The position numbers were made by a program, and so were the translations under genes. The notes below the pieces were generated by a model that was given only the letters and a program-made list of their open reading frames with translations, was not told the origin of the DNA and did not search any database. A stretch of DNA of 64,000 bases from Terripilifer ovatus (lineage in GTDB: Bacteria; Pseudomonadota; Alphaproteobacteria; Rhizobiales; Beijerinckiaceae). The DNA is taken from positions 300,296 to 364,295 of the forward strand of contig JARHVB010000085.1 of the NCBI GenBank assembly GCA_029222685.1, in the 5' to 3' direction. Positions 1 to 8,453 of this stretch are shown here, piece after piece (positions within the stretch are counted from its first letter, which is position 1; each line of letters starts with the position of its first letter).

Positions 1-33
1 AGCTTGTCCGGCCATCAATTCAGTTCAGTCCTA

Positions 34-1203
34 CTAGTTCGATGGATCCTTCGCATTGGCGATCGTCTCGAATTCCACGTTGTACAGCTCGCCATCGACG
101 CGCTCGACCTTGCGCATATACATGTTTTGAACAATCTCGCGCGTCTGCGGATCGATCGTCACTGTGCCGCGGGGGCTTTCGAAACTTATGCCTCTGGCGG
201 CTTCGATCAGCTTTGCGCCGTCGCCTTTGCCTTCCACCTTGGTCAGGGCGCGATACAGCAGTTCCATCCCATCCCAGCCGCCAACCGCCATGAAGTTGGG
301 CCGCATGCCGGGATTTGCCTTCTTGAAGGCCTCGACGAAGGCTTTGTTGATGGGAGAATCGTGCGCGGCGGAATAGTGGTAGCCGCTGATGACGCCGAGC
401 GCCGCATCGCCCATCTGATTGAGGATATCATCGTCGGTCACGCCGCCTTCCACGATGAGGCGGACGCCTTTCTTGTCCAGGCCTCGCTCGGTGAATTGCT
501 TCATGAAAACTGCGCCGGCGCCAGATGGCATGAAGGCGTAAACAGCATCGGCGCCCTCATCCGCCACCCGCTGCAGAAACGGCGAAAAGTCCGGATTCAT
601 GAGCGGAACGCGAAGTGCTGCCAACACCTTGCCGCCGTTCTGTTCGAAGCTCGCCTTGAAAGCGTTTTCGGCGTCGACCCCGGGACCATAGTCCGAGACG
701 ATGCTGATCGGCCTCTTGACGCCCTGCTTCGCCGCCCAGGCCGCTATGGGATAGGTCGCCTGCGCCGTCGTATAGCTTGTGCGCAGGACGAAGGGCGACG
801 ATTTGATGATGGCCGATGTCGCGGCCGCCATGACGACGAGGGGGATTTGCGCTTTGGTTGCGATCGGCGCGACGGCAAAGGCAATCGGCGTCAGGCCCAT
901 GCCGGCGAGCGCGCTGACCTTGTCGTTGACAATCATTTCCTGCGCGACGCGCTTTGCGGTCTCGGCCGATCCGGCATCGTCCTTGAGCAGCACCTCGATC
1001 TTGCGACCGGCAACAGTGCTGCCCTTCTGATCGGCATAGAGATTGATCGCCGCGGCGATTTCACGCCCCGTGGATGCAAACGGCCCGGTCATGGGAAGAA
1101 TGACGCCGATCTTGAACGGCTCTTGCGCGTGCGCCGGGAGAACGCTGAATGCGGCAAAGCCCGCCGCCATCCCAATCAGCGTTCGTCTTGTATTCGATTG
1201 CAT
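34..1203 (-). CDS. ABC transporter substrate-binding protein, branched-chain amino acid (LivK) type
   Basis: A 389-residue periplasmic binding protein of the type I (Leu/Ile/Val, amide or aromatic acid) family. The first ~26 residues form a signal peptide with Arg pair, hydrophobic core and AHA cleavage site, followed by the family's opening strand IGVILPMTGPFASTG and an end-of-domain region with RGTVTIDPQTREIVQNMY. It lies 45 bases downstream of a MarR gene and a Rieske oxygenase gene in the same direction, so it probably delivers the oxygenase substrate, perhaps an aromatic acid. No permease or ATPase genes accompany it, so it must borrow another transporter or its partners lie outside the window. 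The substrate cannot be read from sequence. A second, distinct LivK-type receptor sits in the complete liv operon near 36 kb. Confidence 0.88.
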   Translation of the reverse strand: MQSNTRRTLIGMAAGFAAFSVLPAHAQEPFKIGVILPMTGPFASTGREIAAAINLYADQKGSTVAGRKIEVLLKDDAGSAETAKRVAQEMIVNDKVSALAGMGLTPIAFAVAPIATKAQIPLVVMAAATSAIIKSSPFVLRTSYTTAQATYPIAAWAAKQGVKRPISIVSDYGPGVDAENAFKASFEQNGGKVLAALRVPLMNPDFSPFLQRVADEGADAVYAFMPSGAGAVFMKQFTERGLDKKGVRLIVEGGVTDDDILNQMGDAALGVISGYHYSAAHDSPINKAFVEAFKKANPGMRPNFMAVGGWDGMELLYRALTKVEGKGDGAKLIEAARGISFESPRGTVTIDPQTREIVQNMYMRKVERVDGELYNVEFETIANAKDPSN

Positions 1204-1248
1204 AGTCCCTCTCCTCTTTACTAAACTCTGCTGCGTCGTCCACGACGG

Positions 1249-1788
1249 CTATTTGGGGCGCTTCGCCTTTGCCTTTGCCTCTTCCTGCTCGAAGACTCTG
1301 GCATTGACGGCCGGAAGATTCTCGCGAATGCGTGCGAGCAGTCTGGCCAGATGCCGGACCTCATTCGGTGAAAGGCCTTCGAGCAGTCGCTTTTCCCGTT
1401 CCAGCGCAACGGCAACCACACGGTCGTGCAAATCATAACCTTTGGCGGTCAGGATCAGGGACGTCTTGCGTGCATCCCCGTCGTCCTGCGTTGCCGTCAC
1501 CAGGCCTTGCGCCTCCATCTCCTTCACGGCGCGGCTGACGATCCCTTTGTCGACGGAGGTGACGAGCCCCGCGCGTTGCGCGGTCACGCCCGGTTCGACG
1601 GCAATCATCGAAATGATGCGCCACTCGTTCACGCCGATGCCAAACCGCTTCAGATAGATGCGGGAGGAACCCCGCGACCACCTGTTGGCGATGACTGTCA
1701 GGTGATGTGGAACATAGACATCAAGATCGAGCGCCGTTGTACCCTTTTTGCGCGCCGCGCCAGACGTGCCGGACGTTCCGGGCTTCAT
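1249..1788 (-). CDS. MarR-family transcriptional regulator
   Basis: A 179-residue winged-helix regulator. Residues ~45-115 carry the MarR core: WRIISMIAVEPGVTAQRAG, a recognition-helix region VDKGIVSRAVKEMEAQGLV, and the wing DDGDARKTSLILTAKG. The start codon overlaps the stop of the upstream Rieske oxygenase gene (ATGA), so the two are translationally coupled and co-transcribed, with the solute receptor gene following. MarR proteins in such positions usually repress their own operon and release DNA on binding an aromatic ligand; that role is inference here. A 16-bp perfect palindrome at 2890-2905, upstream of the operon, is the likely operator. The C-terminal tail is rich in Lys/Ala/Glu. Confidence 0.9.
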   Translation of the reverse strand: MKPGTSGTSGAARKKGTTALDLDVYVPHHLTVIANRWSRGSSRIYLKRFGIGVNEWRIISMIAVEPGVTAQRAGLVTSVDKGIVSRAVKEMEAQGLVTATQDDGDARKTSLILTAKGYDLHDRVVAVALEREKRLLEGLSPNEVRHLARLLARIRENLPAVNARVFEQEEAKAKAKRPK

Positions 1789-2822
1789 GCGGCCACGACC
1801 GCACCGGTGGCTTCTTCTTCGAACAGCGACTTGAGCAGGCGTTTGGTGAGATTGCTGCCGGCATCCGAGGCGATGTTGACGAACTTGCCGTCAGGCGTCT
1901 CGCTGATGCGCTTCTGCTGCGCCTCCAGCACCACCTGATCTTCCTTGAACGTGAAGGCCGTCTGTTCGAACACCACGTCCGGAATGCCGCGATCGAGGCC
2001 GATGTTTGTCGCGATCGACCAGAAGTAGTGCGTCGTCGTGTCTGTTTCCGGGGTGACGCCGTGGAAGCCTTGCATCGAGAAACCGTGATCGCGCCTGCCT
2101 TCATAGGCGCCCGTTCCCGCGTCGCAGCCACCGGTGTGGATGCGGATGAGCACAGGTTCGAACGAGATTTCCTGCCAGCGATCGATAGGCCCTTTGAAAC
2201 CGGCTGCATCCACATAGGTCGGGGGTGCGACGGAATTCGGCATGTGACGGGTGACCATCACCTTGTTGCCCTCACGCCTGGCTTCCGTCTTGGTGCGGAA
2301 ATGCATGTTGGCATTGCCGCCGATCGTGCGCGCATGGACGTAGCCCAGATGCGAGAGATCCATCAGATTCTCGACAAGCAGTTCCCAGTTGCCGTTGACG
2401 CCGAAATGCGCGCTCTTCCAACCCCAGCCGGGATCGGTGTGAAACGGGTGCGAAGGGATTGTCGCTGGATCCGCCTTGGCCACATCGCCCATCCAGATCC
2501 ACAAGACGGCATCGCGCTCGACGATGGGATAGGAGCGAATGACCGCCGTGGGCGGGATCCTGTCCTGGCCCGGAACCTTGGTGCATGCGCCGGAAGCGTC
2601 GAATTCGAGGCCATGATAGCAGCAGCGAATAATATCGTTGTCGACATGGCCTTCGCTGAGCGGCATGGCGCGATGGCAGCAGCGATCCTCGACCGCCCCG
2701 ATCCTGCCTGATGCGCCGCGAAAAAGAACGATGGATTGGTTGAGAAACTTCCGGCCGACGTGCTGCCCGGGCGCCAGATCGCTGCTGAACCCCGCGACAT
2801 ACCAAGCATTACGCAGAAACAT
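1785..2822 (-). CDS. Rieske non-heme iron oxygenase, alpha subunit (VanA/phthalate dioxygenase-like)
   Basis: A 345-residue aromatic ring-hydroxylating or O-demethylating oxygenase. The N-terminal Rieske domain has C48-x-H50 and C67-x2-H70 for the [2Fe-2S] cluster. The catalytic domain has the mononuclear iron motif D155-x2-H158-x4-H163 (in NLMDLSHLGYVH). The opening FLRNAWYVAGFSSDL is typical of vanillate demethylase-like single-component oxygenases. I chose the ATG at 2822 because GGAGGAGAG lies just upstream; a longer in-frame version exists but lacks such a site. No dedicated reductase is adjacent, so electrons must come from an unlinked ferredoxin reductase. First gene of an operon with MarR and a LivK-type receptor. 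Vanillate is one possible substrate, given the hydroxycinnamoyl-CoA lyase at 18.7 kb, but this is not shown by sequence. Confidence 0.9.
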   Translation of the reverse strand: MFLRNAWYVAGFSSDLAPGQHVGRKFLNQSIVLFRGASGRIGAVEDRCCHRAMPLSEGHVDNDIIRCCYHGLEFDASGACTKVPGQDRIPPTAVIRSYPIVERDAVLWIWMGDVAKADPATIPSHPFHTDPGWGWKSAHFGVNGNWELLVENLMDLSHLGYVHARTIGGNANMHFRTKTEARREGNKVMVTRHMPNSVAPPTYVDAAGFKGPIDRWQEISFEPVLIRIHTGGCDAGTGAYEGRRDHGFSMQGFHGVTPETDTTTHYFWSIATNIGLDRGIPDVVFEQTAFTFKEDQVVLEAQQKRISETPDGKFVNIASDAGSNLTKRLLKSLFEEEATGAVVAA

Positions 2823-2889
2823 TGGCCCTCTCCTCCCAGAAGCAGTGGCGGAGACCATATTCGGAATTAGTTGGCTTAGCAACGATTAT

Positions 2890-2905
2890 GGTTGCTACAG
2901 CAACC
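2890..2905. promoter_or_regulatory. Palindromic operator candidate upstream of Rieske-MarR operon
   Basis: GGTTGCT-AC-AGCAACC is a perfect 7+2+7 inverted repeat 68 bases upstream of the oxygenase start. A further half-like element (TAGCAAC) lies at about 2877-2883. Size and symmetry fit a MarR-type operator, and the operon encodes a MarR protein. Binding is inferred only. Confidence 0.45.
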
Positions 2906-3021
2906 GTTCGGGCCGCTCAGCACTCGATTGCGGCCGCATTCATTGTTCTAATTGATATTTTTCGATCGAAATCGACGACTGGCGCCGCGCTATGAGGCCG
3001 TACTCCGCTGCGGCGCCGGCC

Positions 3022-3918
3022 TCATATCTTTGCCAGGAGGGCGCGCAGATCCTCGGCGAACAGGCTTGCCGCCAGTCCCAGGGTGGCATTGCTGCGATGG
3101 ACCAGCGCCAGCGGCTGAATCGGGATGCCGGCATTCCTGATCGGCAGGTGTTTCAGCCGGTCTTCCTCGTTGGAATAGCGCACGTCGGCCATGCCCAGGA
3201 AGGTCACGTGACGCCCGTCGAGCACCAGCGCCTTCATCATCGCGATCGAATTGGTCTCGAAGGCGGGCGCGAACGGCAGTTTGGCGCGGGCGAAGGCCGT
3301 GGTCAGCACGCGGTTGACGGTGATCCAGCGGTCCGACAGCACGATCGGATAGTCGGCGCACTGGCTGAGGCGGACGCTGGCCTGGTTCGCCAGCGGATGG
3401 TCCTTCGACACGACGGCGCCGAGCGGCGTCTCGAAAACCTCCATCACATGCAGGCCATGATGCGGCGGCAGGTTGTAGATCAGCCCCAGATCGGCGTCTC
3501 CTGCTTCCACCTGGCTCATGATCTGCTCGGCGGTGAGGCTTCGCACCGTCATCTTGATGCGCGGAAACTTCGCCTGAAACGCCAGCCCGGCCTTGGTCAG
3601 CAGGCCCTGGGCGAGGCCGCTGCGGGCGGCAACCGTCACATGTCCCGCCTTCAGCCCCTGCAGGTCGAGCATGCGCTCGCGGGTGCGGTCATATTCCTTC
3701 AGGGTCTGGCGGATATGGCTGATCAGGATTTCGCCCGCCGAGGTCAGGCGCACCCCGCGCGGCATGCGGTGGAAGATCGGCGTGCCCAGCTCCGCCTCGA
3801 GGTCGAGAATTTGCCGGTTGATGGCCGAGGACGAAACATTCACCTTGTCGGCGGCATGGCGGATCGAGCCGGTCCGCGCGACCTCGTCGAGATACCGCAG
3901 CATGCGGGCATGGATCAT
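3022..3918 (-). CDS. LysR-family transcriptional regulator
   Basis: A 298-residue LysR regulator: helix-turn-helix in residues ~1-62 (MLRYLDEVARTGSIRHAADK then SSAINRQILDLEAELG), then a periplasmic-binding-like effector domain to the C-terminus. The start at 3918 gives the usual LysR beginning; an in-frame TTG at 3981 would add an unusual 21-residue leader. The gene is divergent from the receptor-oxygenase cassette at 4060-7250, with ~140 bases between the starts. This is the classical arrangement for a LysR protein that activates the divergent operon and represses itself. Its inducer is probably the substrate taken up by that cassette. No strong T-N11-A palindrome was picked out by eye. Confidence 0.9.
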   Translation of the reverse strand: MIHARMLRYLDEVARTGSIRHAADKVNVSSSAINRQILDLEAELGTPIFHRMPRGVRLTSAGEILISHIRQTLKEYDRTRERMLDLQGLKAGHVTVAARSGLAQGLLTKAGLAFQAKFPRIKMTVRSLTAEQIMSQVEAGDADLGLIYNLPPHHGLHVMEVFETPLGAVVSKDHPLANQASVRLSQCADYPIVLSDRWITVNRVLTTAFARAKLPFAPAFETNSIAMMKALVLDGRHVTFLGMADVRYSNEEDRLKHLPIRNAGIPIQPLALVHRSNATLGLAASLFAEDLRALLAKI

Positions 3919-4059
3919 CGCAGACCGTTTCAAGTTGAACTGGAGTGGTAAAAGACTGCTGCCTTTTAGTTCTCGGTGCAAGCTGAATTTGATGTTTGAC
4001 CGCAGCGCAGCGGCGTCCTCTCATCGTGTTCCGAACCACCGTCTGGGAAAGGTTATCGA

Positions 4060-5052
4060 GTGAGCGTGTTCGCCGCGAGGAACGTAGCTGCAATTCTTTT
4101 CACGCTGACGCTGGGCAGTTCCACGGCGATTGCGGCCGAGAAGGTCTCCATCGCGCTGGGCTGGATTCCCGGCGGTGAACGCACGCATTATTATGTCGCC
4201 CGCGCCCGCGGCTTCTTCGCCGAGGAAGGGCTCGACGTCACCATCCTCGCCGGCAAGGGCGCCACGGATGCGATCACCAAGGTCGCCTCGGGCAATGCTG
4301 ATTTCGCCGAAGCGGGTTTCGAATCGCTGCTGATCGCCAAGGCGCGGGGCGACGTGCCGCTCACCGGCGTCATGGTGATGATGAGCAAGATGCCCGATGC
4401 GCTCATCGTCACCGCCGGCTCCGGCATCAAGAGCCTTGCCGACCTGACCGGCAAGAAAGTCGCCACCTCGCCGTTCACCTCGTCGAACGGCCCGTGGCCC
4501 TATCTCCTGCGAAACAACGGCATCGATCCGGACAAGGTGCAACTGTTCAAGGTCGACGCGGCGGCGCTGACGCCCATGCTCGCTTCGGGCCAGGTCGACG
4601 GCATCATCCAGTTCGTCACCAACCTGCCGCTGACGCAGGCGGCGCTGGATGCCGCCGGCAAGAAAGGCGAAACCATCGCCTGGTCCGATTACGGCCTCAA
4701 GGGCTATTCCGTATCTCTCATGGTCTCCAACAAGACGCTCGCCACCCGCCGCGACATGGTCGTCAAGATGATCCGCGCGGTGAAGCGCGGCATGGAGGCC
4801 GTGCGGCAGGACCCGCACCGCGCCGCCGAGGATCTCAAGGCGTCGATCCCCGAAGCCGATGTGGCGCTGACCGAAGCGGTGGTGCGCGCCTCGCTGCCGG
4901 TGATGTTCAACGAAGTGTCGGACCGCGACGGCCTCGGCGTGTTCTCGCCGGAGATCCTGCAGGCGATGTGGAAGCGCGTGTCGACGGAACAGAATATCCC
5001 CATCGAGAAGCTCGATCCGACGACGACGGTCGATTTCTCGCTGTCGAAATAA
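4060..5052 (+). CDS. ABC transporter substrate-binding protein, NMT1/SsuA/TauA type
   Basis: A 330-residue type II periplasmic binding protein. The GTG start has GGGAAAGG upstream. Signal peptide residues 1-26 end in AIAA. The mature part opens with VSIALGWIPGG and contains ARARGFFAEEGLDV, the signature of the sulfonate/taurine/nitrate/pyrimidine receptor group, plus VASGNADFAEAGFESLL. No permease or ATPase follows; instead two oxygenase genes lie downstream past a hairpin and a repeat, and a LysR gene is divergent. The likely role is capture of a compound, for example an organosulfonate or a heterocycle, that the oxygenases then cleave. The ligand is unknown. Confidence 0.88.
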   Translation: MSVFAARNVAAILFTLTLGSSTAIAAEKVSIALGWIPGGERTHYYVARARGFFAEEGLDVTILAGKGATDAITKVASGNADFAEAGFESLLIAKARGDVPLTGVMVMMSKMPDALIVTAGSGIKSLADLTGKKVATSPFTSSNGPWPYLLRNNGIDPDKVQLFKVDAAALTPMLASGQVDGIIQFVTNLPLTQAALDAAGKKGETIAWSDYGLKGYSVSLMVSNKTLATRRDMVVKMIRAVKRGMEAVRQDPHRAAEDLKASIPEADVALTEAVVRASLPVMFNEVSDRDGLGVFSPEILQAMWKRVSTEQNIPIEKLDPTTTVDFSLSK

Positions 5053-5095
5053 CGCGGGTCGCAACGGCGCATCCCAATACCGTTGCGAGATGCGT

Positions 5096-5142
5096 TTGGC
5101 GGCGCCGCGCACGTCCCGGCGCGGCGCCGCCAAGTTGTTTGG
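5096..5142 (+). terminator. Strong hairpin after receptor gene
   Basis: A 15-bp perfect stem (5096-5110 with 5119-5133, arms TTGGCGGCGCCGCGC and its complement) with an 8-base loop, followed by GTTGTTTGG. A weaker 8-bp stem (CGCAACGG/CCGTTGCG, 5060-5087) precedes it. The U-tract is poor. It probably reduces read-through from the receptor gene into the oxygenase genes, or protects the upstream mRNA 3' end. Confidence 0.55.
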
Positions 5143-5178
5143 AGGTATTGTCTTGAAACTCTGGTCAAGATGCACGGT

Positions 5179-5293
5179 TGTCATTCCCGACGCGCCGCAG
5201 GCGCGAGCGGGAACCCAGGAGTCAAGAGCCGCACACCGGGCCGTCACGTTGTCCCTGGATTCCCGCTCTGCGCTTCGCTTGGCGGGAATGACA
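5179..5293. repeat. Intergenic repeat family A, copy 1
   Basis: Starts TGTCATTCCCGACGCG and ends GGCGGGAATGACA, so the outer 11 bases are inverted. Internally it has two back-to-back CCCG/CGGG hairpins joined by a CCCAGGAGTC/CCTGGATTCCCG linker, like a BIME made of two REP units. Related copies are at 19523, 23256 (inverted) and 62979 (inverted). All are intergenic. Confidence 0.85.
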
Positions 5294-5312
5294 CACCAAG
5301 GCTGAAGCAAGC

Positions 5313-6287
5313 ATGAATCAAGTCGTCCCCGTCATCGATATCCAGCCCTTCCTGAACGGCGCCGGCAAGCAGGACGTTGCCCGCCAGGTCGCCGACGCTT
5401 GCGAGAGGATCGGTTTTCTGGTCATCAGCGGCCACGGCGTCAGCACGGCGACGATCGACAGTCTTGTCTCCGCAGCGCGAAATTTCTTCGCCTTGCCAAC
5501 CGACATCAAGAAGCTGTCCGCGTCGCCGCCGGGCTCGAAGGTGCATCGCGGCTATAGCGGGCTAGCCTCGCGCTCTCTGGCGAAGTCGACAGGCGCAAAG
5601 ACCCCGCCCGATCTGCGCGAAGCCTTCACCATCAACCGGGTGCAGCCGAAGGACGATCCCTATTTCAAAAATCCGGCGGCGGAGCATTTCTTCGCCGACA
5701 ATGTCTGGCCGGCCGACGCTGTAGCGCCCGGTTTCCGCAGCGCCCTGACGACGTATTATCTGGAGATGGACCGGGTCGCGACCTCGCTGATGCGCATCTT
5801 CGCCATGGCGCTCGGCATGCCGGAGCATTTCTTCGACGACAAGGTCGACAGGCATTTCTCCAACTTCACCTCCTATCACTATCCGCCCTTGAATGCGGCG
5901 CCGGAGCCCGGCCAGTTGCGCGGCGGCGCCCATACCGATTTCGGCAGCCTGACGATCCTCCATGGCGCGCCGTCGACGCAGGGGTTGCAGGTGTGGACGC
6001 AAGGGGCCTGGCACGATGTGCCCGTGGTGAAGGACGCCTTCATCGTCAACATCGGCGACCTGATGGCGCAATGGACCAACGACCGCTGGGTGTCGACCCT
6101 GCATCGCGTCGTCAATCCGACGAGCGTCGAAGGTTCGCAGGCGCGTTATTCCTTCGCCTTCTTCCATCAGCCCAATTACGACGTGCTGATCGAGAACATC
6201 GATCCGTTGGCACAAGCCAGATACAGCCCCGTCACCTCGGGGGACCATCTCTATCGCAAACTGTCAGCCATGAAGGTCGCGGGTTAA
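5313..6287 (+). CDS. Isopenicillin N synthase-family Fe(II)/2-oxoglutarate oxygenase (first of tandem pair)
   Basis: A 324-residue double-stranded beta-helix oxygenase. The N-terminal DIOX_N-like region (PVIDIQPF, ACERIGFLVISGHGVS) is followed by the catalytic core with facial triad H207-x-D209 (HTDFGSLTIL) and H264 (STLHRV), and R278-x-S280 (RYS) for the co-substrate carboxylate. These enzymes couple 2-oxoglutarate decarboxylation to hydroxylation, desaturation or heteroatom-carbon cleavage. It is followed three bases later by a paralogue of the same fold, and preceded by an NMT1-type receptor. Whether the two form a heterodimer or act in sequence is not known. The family includes plant-like hormone and antibiotic enzymes, so the substrate cannot be assigned. 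Confidence 0.88.
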   Translation: MNQVVPVIDIQPFLNGAGKQDVARQVADACERIGFLVISGHGVSTATIDSLVSAARNFFALPTDIKKLSASPPGSKVHRGYSGLASRSLAKSTGAKTPPDLREAFTINRVQPKDDPYFKNPAAEHFFADNVWPADAVAPGFRSALTTYYLEMDRVATSLMRIFAMALGMPEHFFDDKVDRHFSNFTSYHYPPLNAAPEPGQLRGGAHTDFGSLTILHGAPSTQGLQVWTQGAWHDVPVVKDAFIVNIGDLMAQWTNDRWVSTLHRVVNPTSVEGSQARYSFAFFHQPNYDVLIENIDPLAQARYSPVTSGDHLYRKLSAMKVAG

Positions 6288-6290
6288 GCC

Positions 6291-7250
6291 ATGATCATCT
6301 ACACGCCGCCGAAACCGGCCGACCATCTTCCGATCATCGATCTGACCAACGCCTTTTCCGGTGGCGAGAAGAGCGCCAAGGCCGTCGCCTGGGACATCCA
6401 CAAGGCCTGCCGCGAGACAGGCTTCTTCTACGTGTCAGGTCACGGCGTCTCGAAGGAACTGATGGACCTGCAGCTGGCCTGGAGCAGCCATCTTTTCGAC
6501 CTGCCGATGGACGAGAAGATGGCGATGGATTTCAGCCAGTCGCCGCGCCGTCTCGGCTACGAGCCGGCGCTGCGCCAGATCCTCGACGAGGGATCGGCGC
6601 CCGACCTCAAGGAAAGCTACATGTACAACCGGCCGCTCGATCCGGTGGGTGTTGATAGTGCGCAGAATTTCTGGCCGGCGACCCTGCCGGGCTTCCGCGA
6701 ACAGATGCACGCCTACCACACCGAGGTCGGCAGGCTGGCGCTGTCGCTGATGGGCCTCGTCGCCCTCTCGCTCGACCTGCCGCAGGATCATTTCACCAAT
6801 TGTTTTACCGGCGGCAACTTCTCCGTGCGCCTGCTGCGCTATGCGCCGCAGGCCGCGACCGGTCCTGCCAACCAGCTCGGCGCCGGCGCGCACACCGACT
6901 GGGGCGCGATCACGCTGCTCCTGCAGGACCAGAACGGCGGCCTCGAGGTGAAGACGGCCGATGACCAGTGGATCAAGGCGACGCCGCTGGAAGGCACGTT
7001 CGTCGTCAACCTCGGCGACCTCGTGCGGCGCTGGACCAACGATCTCTACCGATCGACCCTGCACCGTGTGCTCAACAACGTCAGCGGCCGCAACCGCCAC
7101 TCGGTCGCCACCTTCTTCAGCCCCAGGCCGGATGTGGAAGTATCGTGCTTGCCGACGTGCAGGAGCGCCGATGAGGTGGGACTCTACGAGACCTGCACGG
7201 TCGGCGAGCACATGAAGGAAATGGCGCGGAAGACCTATGCATTGGCTTGA
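6291..7250 (+). CDS. Isopenicillin N synthase-family Fe(II)/2-oxoglutarate oxygenase (second of tandem pair)
   Basis: A 319-residue relative of the preceding gene, separated from its stop by three bases, so co-translation is likely. Motifs: PIIDLTNAF at the N-terminus, RETGFFYVSGHGVS, triad H201-x-D203 (HTDWGAITLL) and H258 (STLHRVLNN), and R269-x-S271 (RHS). All catalytic ligands are intact, so both members of the pair should be active. The two proteins differ most in the segment after the N-terminal domain (for example PRRLGYEPALRQILDEGSAP here against SKVHRGYSGLASRSLAKSTG in the first), which usually shapes the substrate pocket, so they probably act on different substrates or different steps. 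Confidence 0.88.
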   Translation: MIIYTPPKPADHLPIIDLTNAFSGGEKSAKAVAWDIHKACRETGFFYVSGHGVSKELMDLQLAWSSHLFDLPMDEKMAMDFSQSPRRLGYEPALRQILDEGSAPDLKESYMYNRPLDPVGVDSAQNFWPATLPGFREQMHAYHTEVGRLALSLMGLVALSLDLPQDHFTNCFTGGNFSVRLLRYAPQAATGPANQLGAGAHTDWGAITLLLQDQNGGLEVKTADDQWIKATPLEGTFVVNLGDLVRRWTNDLYRSTLHRVLNNVSGRNRHSVATFFSPRPDVEVSCLPTCRSADEVGLYETCTVGEHMKEMARKTYALA

Positions 7251-7593
7251 GCGACGAAGCTGCTCAACGACAAACTGCATAATTTCTGATCGTTTGCTTA
7301 TCGGGCGGGCATTCATATGCCCGTCAATTGGCTTCCTAGGCCAATAAAACACCTGTTCCTCATACCCCATGCCGTTTTGCGCGCCAGTCGGAAGCGCATG
7401 GCACACGGGTTGCTACGCCCTGAACCTGCGGTGACTACCGCGGGGAATAAACGGGCCGGCGTGGCTGCGGCATGAGGGGCGATCGCGATTTGATGCGCGA
7501 GCAAACAGTCGTTTTTCATGTCCTGCCGTTTGGTCTTCCAGGCCTCGCTCATGCGTCTGGGATCACGTCATCACAGGAAGAATAGGAACCCCT
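7251..7593 (+). other. 343-base intergenic leader upstream of FNT channel gene
   Basis: No convincing protein gene. It contains small hairpins: GGGCAT/ATGCCC near 7308-7323, ATTGGC/GCCAAT at 7327-7345, and CCTGCGGT/ACCGCGGG near 7425-7445. The first two lie close behind the oxygenase stop and may end that transcript. The remaining 150 bases before 7594 probably hold the promoter and a long 5' leader for the channel gene. The ribosome site AGGAA lies about 10 bases before the ATG. Confidence 0.4.
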
Positions 7594-8439
7594 ATGTCTT
7601 ATCTTGCTCCTTCGGAATTCGTTACAAAAATGGTGGACGCCGGCGAATCCAAAATCTTCATGTCGACCAGAGACACGGTGATCCGCGCCTATATGGCGGG
7701 TGCGATCCTGGCATTGGCGGCATGGTTCGCCGTCACGATCAACATAAACACCGGCCAGCCGCTGGTCGGAGCATTGTTGTTCCCGGTCGGGTTTTCCATG
7801 TTGTACCTGCTGGGATTCGATCTCCTGACGGGCGTCTTCGTTCTCGCGCCGCTCGCATTGATCGACAAGCGGCCGGGTGTCACCTTGGGCGGCGTTCTGA
7901 GAAACTGGGGCCTGGTTTTTCTTGGCAATTTCGGCGGCGCGCTCACGGTCGCCTTCATGATGGCGTTCGTCACCACGTTCGGTTTTACGCAGGAACCTGA
8001 CAAAGTCGGCGTGGCGATCGGCAACATCGGCGAGGGCCGCACGCTCGGCTATGCGGCCCATGGCGCGGCCGGCATGGCGACATTGTTCATACGCGGCATG
8101 CTGTGCAACTGGATGGTCTCGACCGGCGTCGTCGGCGCCATGATCTCCACCACGGTGCCCGGCAAGGTGATCGCGATGTGGATGCCGATCCTGGTGTTTT
8201 TCTACATGGTCTTCGAGCACTCCGTCGTGAACATGTTCCTGTTCCCGTCGGGCCTGATGCTTCACGCCAAGTTTTCGATCCTGGACTATTTCATCTGGAA
8301 CGAAGTCCCGACGGTTCTGGGCAACCTGGTCGGCGGCCTCGCGTTCACCGGGCTCACCCTCTACGCCACCCACGTCATGACCGCGCCGAAGCGTCCGGCC
8401 GCCTCGGTCCTGCCGGCAGGCAAGCGCAGCGCAGCCTGA
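7594..8439 (+). CDS. Formate/nitrite transporter (FNT) family channel
   Basis: A 281-residue inner-membrane channel of the FocA/NirC/HSC group, which forms pentamers and moves small monovalent anions such as formate, nitrite or hydrosulfide. Six membrane helices can be traced. Family landmarks are GNFGGAL in the second half of the protein's first repeat, RGMLCNWMVSTG, and FEHSVVNMFLFPSG, where the His corresponds to the central-pore His of FocA (His209 in E. coli). The gene ends 15 bases before a perfect 12-bp hairpin. The next gene encodes a phosphatase-kinase fusion. No nitrite or formate enzymes are nearby, so the ion is open; nitrite is the likeliest from the family's usual partners in this group. 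Confidence 0.9.
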   Translation: MSYLAPSEFVTKMVDAGESKIFMSTRDTVIRAYMAGAILALAAWFAVTININTGQPLVGALLFPVGFSMLYLLGFDLLTGVFVLAPLALIDKRPGVTLGGVLRNWGLVFLGNFGGALTVAFMMAFVTTFGFTQEPDKVGVAIGNIGEGRTLGYAAHGAAGMATLFIRGMLCNWMVSTGVVGAMISTTVPGKVIAMWMPILVFFYMVFEHSVVNMFLFPSGLMLHAKFSILDYFIWNEVPTVLGNLVGGLAFTGLTLYATHVMTAPKRPAASVLPAGKRSAA

Positions 8440-8453
8440 TCCCGCTTGCAAGC

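Noticed and set aside
4021..5310. 429-codon minus-strand frame
   Set aside because: It is antisense to the NMT1-type receptor gene and includes repeat A; composition is not protein-like.
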